This document shows, piece by piece, positions 42,201 through 54,200 of a DNA stretch of 64,000 nucleotides (position 1 is the stretch's first letter; every line of letters begins with the position of its first letter). Source of the DNA: Camarhynchus parvulus (Eukaryota; Chordata; Aves; Passeriformes; Thraupidae); NCBI RefSeq assembly GCF_901933205.1, contig NC_044573.1, positions 59,832,493 to 59,896,492 on the forward strand, read 5' to 3'. Under the pieces are notes generated by a model. The model did no database searches and had not been told where the DNA came from. It worked only from the letters and a program-made list of their open reading frames with translations. Made by a program: the position numbers and the translations under genes.

Positions 42201-45200
42201 AAAAGGGGGGAATCTGACAAAATAAGGACATGAGTCTGATTGGTGGAAGAATCTACTATTCACAGGAGGGCTTTGTCCATCCATATTCTACACTGTGGTA
42301 CCTCATCATGAACCAAGACTGTTAACCTAAGAAATAGCCCTGTAATATTTTCTTAATTATGCATTAAGTACTTCTTGCCCTACAGAACAGTGTAGGTCCT
42401 TTCTGGTGAACTCTCCTAGGATTCAACAAGTACGTGGATGGATAATCTTCACAGAATCCCAGAGTAGTTTCTGTTGGAAGAAACCCTAAAGATCATCTAG
42501 TTCCAAACTCCCAGCTGTGGGCAGGGACACCTTCTATCAGATCAGATTTCTCAGAGACCCATTCCACCTGGCCTTGATCACATCCAGAGAGGGGAGATCC
42601 ACAGCCTCTCTGAGCAACTGCTGTCAATGTCCCACCTCCTTGATAGTAAAGAATTTCTTCCTAATATCTAATATTATAATATGTAATAAGTCTCTAATAT
42701 TATCCTTGTCTGCTCTTAAAATATGCATGAAATATTTTGAGTTGGCCATCCTTTTAGTAAAGAGAAATGTAAGACAAACACTCTCTAAACAATTACCAGA
42801 GCATTTGATGGTATTCTATGCAGAAAAAGTTTATGAAGATAAGCTGTGTTTTAAACATACATTTTCAAGAACTCAGTGATGATTGTGTCTCTTCCGTGTG
42901 GTGTCAGATTTATCCATCTAAGCAGGTTGGCTATATAATGATTATAGTCATGGCTTCAGCTGAAAACAGGGAGATTTCAGAATACTTTGATGCCTGTTAC
43001 AGGTTTCTGCAGAAACAAGGCCCACCTCATGCCGCTCTGCATACTTCCTGCTACTTGAGATATATGCTTGAAGTTATAATTAAAATATATTGTCTGCTTC
43101 CATCTGACTCCTGGAGAAAATCCCTTCCACTTCTTTCTCAAAAGGGAAGAACTGAGTGATATTTCTGAAGTGTGCACTTTAAGGGCACTGGCTGTTAATT
43201 TGAGGGGCTTAGTTGTACAGATTAGGTTGGTCTTTAACTGCGATGCAGTCAGAGCGTAAGACTGTTAATGTCAAATTGAGATGTTCCCAAACTGCATGAA
43301 AGGGTAGAATGATAAGGGGTGGTTTTGTTTTTCGAAGAACCAAAGTACCAGGACCATAGTGTGGTATTATCCTCTCATATCTTGTATATTGAATGGGCAA
43401 TACAACCTTTTACATAAAATGTAATATAAATATTTAATATAAATATGTATTGAATGATTATGCTTCTTTAATTACTTCATAGGTTTCTTGACTAACAAAG
43501 TAATTTAGAAGGTTACATGACTCTTTTTCCCAACAACGCAAACAAGGGGAATGTATTATCCATTTACAGAATCAAAATAGATATTTAAATGGAGATGGTT
43601 GATAAAATTGCATGCACAGATGCTTCTTATTTGTCATTTCAGTTAAAATGTAATTATATTCTCTAATTTGTGTCTATTAGTATAATTACTCCACAGGGGA
43701 AAAAAAATATTGCCAGAGTACAGAAGTAAGCACTTCCATTACAGCATTTGTGTGTGTACAGAAAACACAAGACCATGACTATTTCATAGCAGGGTGCACA
43801 GTTTTATCACACGCTGAAAAAATTGCACACAAGGAAATAAGTCAAACTTATCAATCACTCAGAATTATAGAGATGATTACTGTAGACACCAACATTCATC
43901 AAATATTAAGGTGGTTTACTTTTTTTTTTTTGGCTGGGCAGCAAACTTGCAAAGAAGCGCAAGGATGCCATGGGAACCACCCGTCAGGAGATGACCCACA
44001 TGGTGAATGCCATGGACAGGAGTTATGCTGACCAGAGCACTCTACATGCAGAGGATCCCCTGTCAATCACATTTATGGATTCACATAACTTCAGCCCCAG
44101 ATGTAAGTAGACAGTTATAGATACTCCAGAGTGTAGGAATATAGAAACACAGAAGAACAATTCTGCTTTTTAAGGAAAATTGTTTTACGCTCCAGGTTTT
44201 CCAGGAATGATGGTAAAGCAAAAGGTTGAGTGGGGATGTTTGTATGTTGTCCTTATTTGAATGTGGCAAATTATTTTATTAAATATTTGCATGTGCTTTC
44301 ACTATGCAATGATATTTGTTTTAGGGAAAGTACCATACTTCCAGAATACCTCAGTTAAAACTTGAAATTGAGTTTTCCCTCATGAGACTATTTAATGCCG
44401 GCATGTTAAATATTACTGCACAACACCATGTCTGTAACGAATAATAATATGAGATCCAAATTAATTTCTATTTTTTTGGCAGTAAGGACATTACAGCAGA
44501 AGGAAACATTGACAATTTTCATTGCTGTTTGTGGAGTTTAGAAACAAGCTTGTTAATATATCTGCAAATTTGTTCTATATTTGTATTCATTTTTTGTAGA
44601 CATGCCAACTGTCTGGTTTGGAAAAAGTTTGGGTTTCTGACTGCTAAGGGTTATAGCTGCCAGTGTTTAGCACTCTTGCCTCCCAACATCTGCACTATAC
44701 CTTGCCAAAAGCAAGGTACTCCACTTGAGGACCAAATATTTCAAGACTCGTGTATAAATTACAAAGACATACAATTTTGCCACGGAGCTGGTAGGAACCT
44801 GAGCTTCTCACAGCTCCATGGACTTGTGACTTGACTTTAAACAGATCTGAGCAGCCTGAGCTGCTTCTGAATTGCCACCTTTTGGGAATGACACTCCATG
44901 TCTCTTCTCATCTCCCATACTGCTTACCATGCTTGAGCAAAATACATCCATTAAGGCTCTTTAGCTCTTTCCTGGTTGTTGTAAGGAAAATGGGTTTTGG
45001 AGGAGGGTTTATTGATTGGTTTGTTGAAGCTTACCAAACTGCCAAGTGCTAACATTTTAAGTGTCTCATAACCCATTATAAATGGGAGAATCAGCCTGGT
45101 GGTTTTGGTTAGAACAGTGAAAAGTCTCCAAAGTTTGATGTCTTATTGGCATTGGAATTTGTGGAGGCAGGATTGCAGAGACAGTTAGATATGGACTGTG

Positions 45201-48200
45201 ATGGTGGATCCCAGGCTAAGAATTTATCAGGAGTTTGCATGGCTGTTAGTGAGCTGGGTCTGCCAGGTACTCAGGCAGCCTTTCAGATGGACTGATGTGA
45301 TGCCAAGAGTCCATGAGTTCCTGTCACCACAGCTGTCCTGGTTGGTTGGCAAAGAAATTGGACATCACCGGTTTCTAGCATCCTAGAAATGTGATTTTTT
45401 GTGTATTGGAGTGTTTGTTTCTTCTGACCATTGTCTGTACTGAGACAAGTCTTCCAAGATTTCAGGTTTTCCTGCTATGTGACAAACTTTCAGGCAGATT
45501 GTTTGAGAAGTGGAGCTTAATTCTGTTACAGACACTTTGACATTATAGTTTTTTGTTCCAGACTGGAACAAAACAAATCCTGGATTCTGCCACTTCTGTC
45601 CAAAACAGTGCATTTATCTCTGCATGGTTCTAGTTGTGATAATAAAAGATAAAATTCTATGAATTTTATTCAGACATCTGCATCTATGTATCCTGTGATT
45701 TTCCTATACTCATTATGAACAATCTCTTTGGTACTGAGCATTAAAAAAGCTATTAACAGTAAAAATGTATATAATTTTTTTTAATTGCCTTGAAAACTTT
45801 ATAGAAATATCATTTTATTTTGAGATTACCTATTCAAGTATTACATGAGAGGATGGTTTTAAAAGGAAAGAAGTGAGTTCTATGAAAGTGAACCTTTATT
45901 GTGAAGTGAAAAAAACAATAGTGAAGGAGGAACCCTTTCAAAAACTAAATTGCATGTAATGTCTTCTTTATTTCATTTCAGTAAGGATCTCTTGGCTCTT
46001 ATCATTACATTTCTAAAGTCTGAAATCACTGCCTTTCATACCTCTTTTATTCAGGATGCTTTCTGGAACTGTATTAATTCTGGTTTTCTATTGTAACAAA
46101 ATTAATGGAGTTTAGTTATCACTTGGTCATACTCTGAAGTATATTGTTTTTGTTCTTAAAAATACACAAATTAAGGGTAATGTGTTTTTTCATGGGCTTT
46201 GTTTTCCTACAGTGCCCAATGATCCACTTGTGCCGACAGCTGTGTTAGGTGAGGACCCTAGTCCTTCATTATCCATCCCTGCATGAGTTCTGTCTCCTTG
46301 CATGGTTGAACGTTGAAACAGCTTGTTTTATGTAAAACTATGCTGTTGCCAGAAAATAATTTAGCACTCAGTTCATCAATTCAGATTTAGACTGACGACA
46401 ATTTTAGAATAAAAATTATTTTATGTCCTCATTAAGAAGTTATTCCTAGTCACTGCTAATTGAAGAGTACATGAGGAAATATGTAAATGGAAAACACTAA
46501 AATTTTTCTCCCCAGAGCTTTGAAAATGAATTCCAATAAACTGACATGTGAGACTAGAACTCTAATAAGAGATCTTTAAAAACAAAATTCAGGTCCACAA
46601 TAACATTTTTTGGCTCCCAAAGTTCAATTTTTTAAGTAACAAGAATGAAAAGAAAAACAGAAAACAGAAAAACTTTCAGAATATCTAAGAGAAAACAACA
46701 ACTTTCTTTGCATGTTCTGAAGAGGTACTTTTCTATGCCTATATTAATTACATAATTCAATTAGTATTAGCTAGTAAATTTTTCAGCTTTTTACTTACTT
46801 TAAAAAAAGAACACACATTGAATTGGACAGGCTGAATATGTCTATGCTGCGTATAACACTGAATGCAGGATTTAGAGATTTTTTTCCTTTAAAATAAAAA
46901 GATAAAAGTACACTTTGTACCGAAGTTCTTGGTTGGATAAACTCAATGTGCAGTATTGAGTTTCAGTCAGTTGCTGCGGTTATTTTAGAATAAAAGACAA
47001 AAATCAGAAAGTAGATGTGAATATAGACATGTTGAAAATTAGATTCCTAGAAGTAAATCTTAAAGGGACCTGGGGGCAAGGAAATCCCTTCTCTGTTTTG
47101 AGAAGGGATATTATACATATAATGCAGATTCTTTCTGGAAATTGTCTCATTATGTTTCAAATATTTGTAGCAAACAGAATTTTGCTCTTACAGTACAATG
47201 TTCCAGTGACTCAGTCCTCCTTAGTAAGAATAAATTCTGATTTATATTAGTAATATTTGGGACCCAAACGCCAATTTTCTGAGTATTAATTACTACTAAC
47301 TGGGTATTACTACTAAATATTAATAATGCTCACCCCTAGTTTTTCCTAATTGGGCTAATCTAGACTAAATTTTCATTGCTGTGGATTTAGCCATTTCCTT
47401 TTGAGAGACTCATAGAAAATATGGAAAACTGGCACATTTCTGTCCTTTCAAAACCAACTTTTTCACATTGAAAGGCCCGTGTCCTCAATTATTTCTCTTT
47501 TAGTTGAGTTTAACCCAGTTCTTTCACTCATCAACTTGTAGGTGACGTTTTCTAAATTTGTTGTCATTATTTTCCTCTGAATGCTTTCCAGCTTTCCAAC
47601 TCATAGGTGAATTTTAAATTGCGGTGCCCCAAATCAGGTAGCATTCTTGGAAGAAACCTTAATGCTGAGCTGAGTGGAATAGGTACCCCCATGCCCCACT
47701 TTTACTGTTTCTGTTAACTGAACTGTATTTTCTCCTTTTTATTGTGTTCATGTTGCATTGAGCTACCTGTTAAATTCACAGTTATAATTTTTCAGTCCAT
47801 TACTCCATTTTGTAGTTATATATTTGACTTCCCTTTCCAATACACGCTATTGTTGCATTCACCATTCAATTCACTTTGTTGATTTTCACATTGTCTCCCA
47901 AATAATCAAGATAACTTTGTAAATCTGCTCCTGTGCTTGTGAAGTGCTCATGGTACCTTCAGTGCCATACTGTCATGGTATTTTCTGCTGTGGCAGACAT
48001 AGTCACAGACAGCTGTGAATACTGAGAGCAAGGAACTAACTGAAGGACAGCTTAATAGTTCCTGTCTGCTTTTTCATCTACTGGTAATGATATTCTGGGC
48101 ATGATAATTTCCTCGTATAAGCAAACCATTGATAGTTGGAAGAGGTACTAATTTTCATAGAGTGGACTGAAATAGTGGCAAGAAATGTACAAGTTTTTGG

Positions 48201-51200
48201 GTACACCATGTAGTAAAACTGGATATCTGTAACCTTGTTCCTTTGGAACTGCATCATTTGGCCTACTCCATTTTTAATAGAGCCTTTGCTCAGCCCAGCA
48301 TGACAAAACAGTTTTCTTCTGCCTTATTTAGAGAAGAGGAATATTTTATGGGTTCTAAATCATAGAAAATGGGAGTTTTTATATGGAACTCTTATTACTT
48401 TCTAGCTATACTAGTTTTCTTTTTCTTCATGTATAAGTTATTAATGCTGCTCTCCATTCTGTGTACATTAGCACCAAGTTGGTATGACAATTTTGCTTTT
48501 CCCAAGTCCCTATTATCACACTGATAGTAAAATAATATGGCCCTTACATTTTTTAAACGGATTTCATTGTTACCTATTGTGAAGATTTAACAACTTTGAA
48601 TGTCACTGTCTTTTAGCCATTTTCTAATATAGTCCTGAAATAAATTTCTCATGTTCTGTTCACTCATTGTTTTTTGCTGCTTCAACGGGTTAAAGTGCCT
48701 ATTACTGGTAAGTATTCTATGAGCAATGGGGAGAACTACAAATCCTGAGGTGGTTTGAAATGTGTGTGATTTGGTATGGGTAACACAACAATAAAAAGTG
48801 ACTGCTGCATGTCACTCACCTTGTTAGGCAGATTAGTGAGGCATAAATTAGGTACAGAAATTAACAACTCAGGTGACAGTTCAAAGAGTCATGTTTCTCA
48901 GGAGATTTAATTCCAGAAGACATTAATAGTGTTTACATTTTGGTGTAATTGTACAAAATCCAACCCTTGGGGAGTCAATTTTTTTTCTAGAGTTTTGCCT
49001 CCTAATCTAGATCCTTTGCCAGGAAAGTGGTAAACTGATTTCAAAGAAGTTTAGGAGGGGTTGACTACCCACTTCTCATTTCAGTAGCTACTTAGATTAG
49101 AATTCTTCTTCCTCTGTAAATTCATTTGATCTGATAATTTCTAATTTGAATAAAATTACTATTTCTCAGAAGGGATTGACGATATATGCAGCTGACCTCA
49201 TGCAGCTTTGACACATGGTTTTGATATGAGAATTCTTGTAGCACAGAGAGTGCTATAAGAAACTTCTTTGCTTATACAGGGCAAAGAGTTGTGACTAAAA
49301 CAGCACACTCAACTCAAGTTTCATTTGTCTACTAAAAGACCTGCCTTAAAATGACCACTCTGTCATGCTGATTCATCTTCTTAAGTGGAGGTGGTGTTCT
49401 GAAATGGTGGCATAATTGCTTCTCTTTTTTACTGGGTTTTCAAGTCACTTTTTGTTGACTTTAGACAAATTATGTGCTGATACCACTATGAAATTATTCT
49501 AATTTATTGTTTAAGGTATAATATTGCTATTGATACGTATTAGCCCTTAAAATGTTACTTTGGTAGATAGAGTCTGGAATTTCCAAGTACATTAATGTCA
49601 TAAAGTTTTGTAGTGTCAAATAAAATGCCCCTCAGACATCTTTATTACTGGATGAAGGACTGCAGATTTTTATATGTGTTTGTATGTGTTTGCTGTTAAA
49701 TTCTTTTATGTACTTCACAGTATTTATGTGCTGGAGAGTACGTGCCTTACCTCCTCAGAAATTAGAGATGTTTTTGAAGGAAGACGTTCAAAATAGATGT
49801 TGATATGTTTAGCAGCAGGTTTTACTGCTCTGTGGGTACATAATGCACTGGTTTCTTGTGAATACAGATGAAAATCACAGTGCAACAGCTGAGTCCAGCC
49901 GACTCCTGGATGTCCCTCGTTATCTCTGCGAAGGCACAGAATCCCCATACCAGACTGGGCAGCTGCACCCTGCCATCAGGGTGGCTGATCTTCTGCAGCA
50001 TATTAACCTAATGAAGACCTCTGACAGCTATGGATTTAAAGAGGAGTATGAGGTGAGATCTCCAGCGGTGGGGCTTTGCTAGGAAAAATCCCTTTGAAAT
50101 GGGCAGCCTTTTGTTTGCATTGTATTGCAGAAGGATGGAACTAAATGTCATGGGTTTAAGTGAAAAACAGATTAACAGGCTTAAGATTCTTATATATGTA
50201 ACCCAAAAGTGAAATAGTAAATGGAGTCCAATGGTTTGGGCCTTTACAGCTGCCTGGTAGAAAATCCCTGTGTGTTCCCTAGGGTATAAAAAGAATCTTT
50301 TTGACATATTGTAAGAAGTTGCCACTCTTTTGTTGCTGCTCTTTAGTGGAAATGCTGTAATTAGTTTTGTGAGCTATTTTTAGTGCAGATCTCCTGGATT
50401 AGGTTAAAAAAAAGAATTTAACCTGCCTGGTTTTCCAAGAAACATTGACTGGAAGCACTCTCCTGATTTATTTTAGCATCTCAGTAGGGCAATACTGGGA
50501 CATAGCTCCAGTTGAGAAGCAGTAAAGAGATAATAAGGGTAGTAACGTCTTGAAGTTCTAATTAAACCTGCCTGGGCACGTCTACTTACAACTTTAATGT
50601 TAAAATGGAAGAAAGAAATTCCCAGCCCTGGAGGTAGAAGATGAGTATAGATTCATTTGGCTTCTGATCTCTGAATCTGTTGTGATTCTTAGGGAATAGA
50701 ATATGAGGCAGGACACACAGTAAAGATGGGAATGGGACTGCCAAGGTTGCTCACAATACAGCTAGGTTTACAATAAGTTTTCTCTGAGTAAGCAATCTCT
50801 TCTGACACAGTTTTCAACCTTCTCTCCTTTCTGCAGCTGTCTCTACTGTAAACATAAGAACTGGAATAAATAAATGTGTGGTTTTTAAAAGAATATTATG
50901 CTCTTTTCCTCTCTTTTACTTAAACATGCTCTGTTATGCTCTGCCTATCTTCAAGGCTAAGACCAAGTGTCAGCCACTACTTGGGGGGAGGGTGGTCCCT
51001 GATGCTGTATCAGGTGTTTTCCTGCTTGCTACTTCTTCTATCTCTATCCATGACATCTATTCCCTGCTTTGGGCTTCTCACTGTGCATTAAAGTTCTGAT
51101 TCCATGGCTACTGTGGATTTTCTGGAGATAACTTACCCAGGATAAGAGATCATCTGGAAGGAAGGAGTAGCATAGATCTACGACAGCAGTAAAATGTCTA

Positions 51201-54200
51201 CGGGCAATGAAGAGAAAGCCAAGGAGAAATAAAAACTGCTTCTATCAATACTGAGAGATCAAAATCTTAAGAGTTCAAATATGTAGAACAATTTTGCTAG
51301 TGACTAGAGGTAGGGATATGAGGAAAGGCAAAAAGAACAATGAACATTGGCAGAGGAGAGTTCCTGATGTCTCTGTAGGAAGGAAAGGTGTTTCACTAAG
51401 TAATGTGGAAAGCAATGTAATGCTGTAGTAAACAGGGCCTATATTACACCGTCTTGTAAGAAGAGTGATCAGTATCTCTGTCCTTTCTCAGTTTACTGTC
51501 ATTCCTCCATAGCAAGGATGTATAAGCAAGTTTAGCCTTCCAGCAATTACAGGATTTGAAATCGCTGTGGAGTTCCTCAGTGAGTTGCCCGCTAACCGGT
51601 AGCAGTCAGAGGGACAGAGGCTCCTTCTTCTCTAGAGATTTCTGTACCATGGCACTGCCTGGGTGACCAGGGCAGGCGAGCAAAGCTGAACTTACTTTAT
51701 GGTGGGGCAGTTCTTTTAAACTGTTATTTTTGGAGATAAATTAATGGTCAGAATGTTTTCTTTCGGAACATTTTTATTTATAGAGTTTCTTTGAGGGGCA
51801 GTCAGCTTCTTGGGATGTCGCTAAGAAGGATCAAAACAGAACAAAGAACCGCTATGGAAACATTATAGCATGTGAGTATCGGTGTCCTCGCTTTGAGCGA
51901 TAGCTCTACTCGTGTGTTACTCGGGCCATGCTCTCTCTTCCTTTGCAAGTCTCCAGTGGCACAGCTGCTTAATACCTGCAGTGGAGAAGCAGAACAGTGC
52001 CTTTCTCAGCTTTTTCTTTTTTGTTGTTTTTATTGTTCTTCACAGTTCAACTTTCTTCCTTTATTAACTCAGGCTGAATTTCGCATTTGCATCTCTGTTG
52101 TGCAAGCTGTGGTAAGCATATATCAGCAACATGCTGGCACTCATTTGGGTGTCAATTCTGTTTGTTTGCAATTTGTATTGTTTTACCCATGCAATGGAAC
52201 ACGCAGGAATCACCGTGCCTGGGAAGTCCCTGAATGGGCAGAGTTACCTCTTCATCGAATCCCAAGTGCATTGCTAACTCCTTTGTCTTGATTTCATTAA
52301 TGTCTCAATATGAACTTGAGCAGGCTTGGGTTGGAAGTGAGGAAACAGTAATCAGCATTTTTGGTTTTCTAGATTACCAGCAGTGGAGCTGATGTTGAAA
52401 GGGACTTTGAGCAAGTAACCTGGTTTCTTTGTGTCTTTTTAACCACTTGTGACAGTGCCAATACCTTTCAGCTGCACTTAATGAAATGTAGTGAAGGTTT
52501 TTTGAAGTAATTGCAGCCCTCAGACAAAATGGTTCTTTGTGTTTCTGTGTAAACAATTTGTATTTAAGGATTGTAAATTGTGAGGTGCTTATGCCAGCTG
52601 ATTTTGGTTTTCTGGATGACTTACCGTTAATATCTTACTTAAAAATCACACTTCAAAAAGGCTATGTAACCACTTGGTTTTTGCAGATGACCACTCCAGG
52701 GTGATTTTGCAACCTGTTGAAGATGATCCATCTTCAGATTACATTAATGCCAACTACATAGATGTGAGTGGAATGCACAGCTTTCTCCCTCTCAATTTGC
52801 CAGCTTCTCTATGTGAAATTATTGCATGTTATGCTACAAAATTATTGAAAGCTTTCTTTTATTAAGAACAAATGTACACTTTCCTTGTTCTACGTCCTAG
52901 TACTCACTGACATTGTTGTGCTTTCTTTCACATCTGACTTTGGTTTGGGCTGTAGATTTGGCTGTACAGGGATGTAAGTACCACTATATGTGAATAACAG
53001 CATACTATTGTAAATATTTAATATAGATATTGTTATTAATTACTTTCTTCTTCTATTTTTATCAGTTGATAACTATGCATGCCTCATCTAATTTATCTCA
53101 TCTGTTCCTTTAAAAATTTTATTTTCTGTCTGAATATTTTTTGTACCTGTTTTGAAAAGATAATTTAGCCTTTTAGCTTAGCCCTGAATATTATTGGATG
53201 TTAGGTAACTCAGATGAACCTATCTGTTAAAGAGAATTTGCTATTCCCATTTTTTAGTGGTCATTTTGGCCACTAGCTTTTCTTTTCCCCTTCCCATGTG
53301 TGTGTAAGAAGCTAGATAGTAGGCTGCACTCTAGTTGCTTTAAAATATACCTGTGGAATAGTCACAATATGTGTTTAGTAAAAAAAGGAGGGGTAATGAC
53401 ATATGTAGGTTGTGGGGGTTTTTTGTTTGTTTGTTTGTTTTTAACAATGTTTTAGACAAGCAATATTTAGCTAAAATTTGCTTTAGGTGCTAATTTAGGT
53501 ATTACAAAGTATATACACAAACACACACACACACACACATACATATATATATATTTTTTAACACGGAAATTTCCTCACTTCTGCAAAAAATCTCTAAAAT
53601 TTGAAATTCCATACTTGAATCAGAATACAAATTAGTTTATAAACTTTAAAAACTGATCCAAATTTTGCCAGGCAATTTGACTAACACAATATTGCTTTTC
53701 TGTAATTAACACCTTAGGAATAAACAAGTTGTTATATTCAAATCAATTCCAAAGCCATTTGGAAGGTAGTGAAATAGCTATGACAAGTGTTTTTGAAATC
53801 CATGGCTTTGATTGCTTTTCTTTATAATTGCACCTTAGTAGTTTTTCTTGACCACTTTTAGTTGATAAGTTATTTAAGACCCTTTTGACTTTCCAGGATA
53901 TAAAGATTTAGCTCCAGATATATTTCTGTCTTTTTTATTTGGATATTTTAACATGGCAATCTCTGTGAAATGGTAGGCCTGTGATATTTTGCCTGGGGCC
54001 TGAAACAAGAAAACTCACAGATTTTTAATAATTCCCTGAGGATATTGATTTTCTTATTTAGGAGTGAATTGAATCTCATTAGAAGTAGGCAAGAAAGTTA
54101 TAAGTTAAAATTGGCATTTTACAATTTTTAAGTGACACTTTCATCTTCTTCTCAAAACCATTACTAAGTGTAAACCTGTGTAGCACAGGTTCTACTTCCA

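Larger units (their letters stand above)
37050..43941 (+). other. PTPRK: PTPRK intron containing the 30-nt microexon
   Basis: The intron runs from GTAAGA to GGCTGGGCAG. It is divided by the optional exon at 40326-40355. A CR1 fragment lies at 42451-42700. The rest is AT-rich with poly-T and TTTTG tracts and no other recognised feature. Confidence 0.9.
44103..49867 (+). other. PTPRK: PTPRK intron containing the 36-nt and 12-nt optional exons
   Basis: The intron runs from GTAAGT to AATACAG. It holds the cassette at 46213 and the microexon at 48696, with a possible old CR1 relic between them (about 47560-47930). No other gene is seen. Confidence 0.9.

Noticed and set aside
42517..42879. 120-codon plus-strand open frame
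   Set aside because: It overlaps an antisense CR1 fragment and then unique intron; no domain is recognisable.
51872..52291. 139-codon plus-strand open frame
   Set aside because: It begins inside the splice donor of the KNRY exon and reads intron sequence in a frame not used by PTPRK; no known family.
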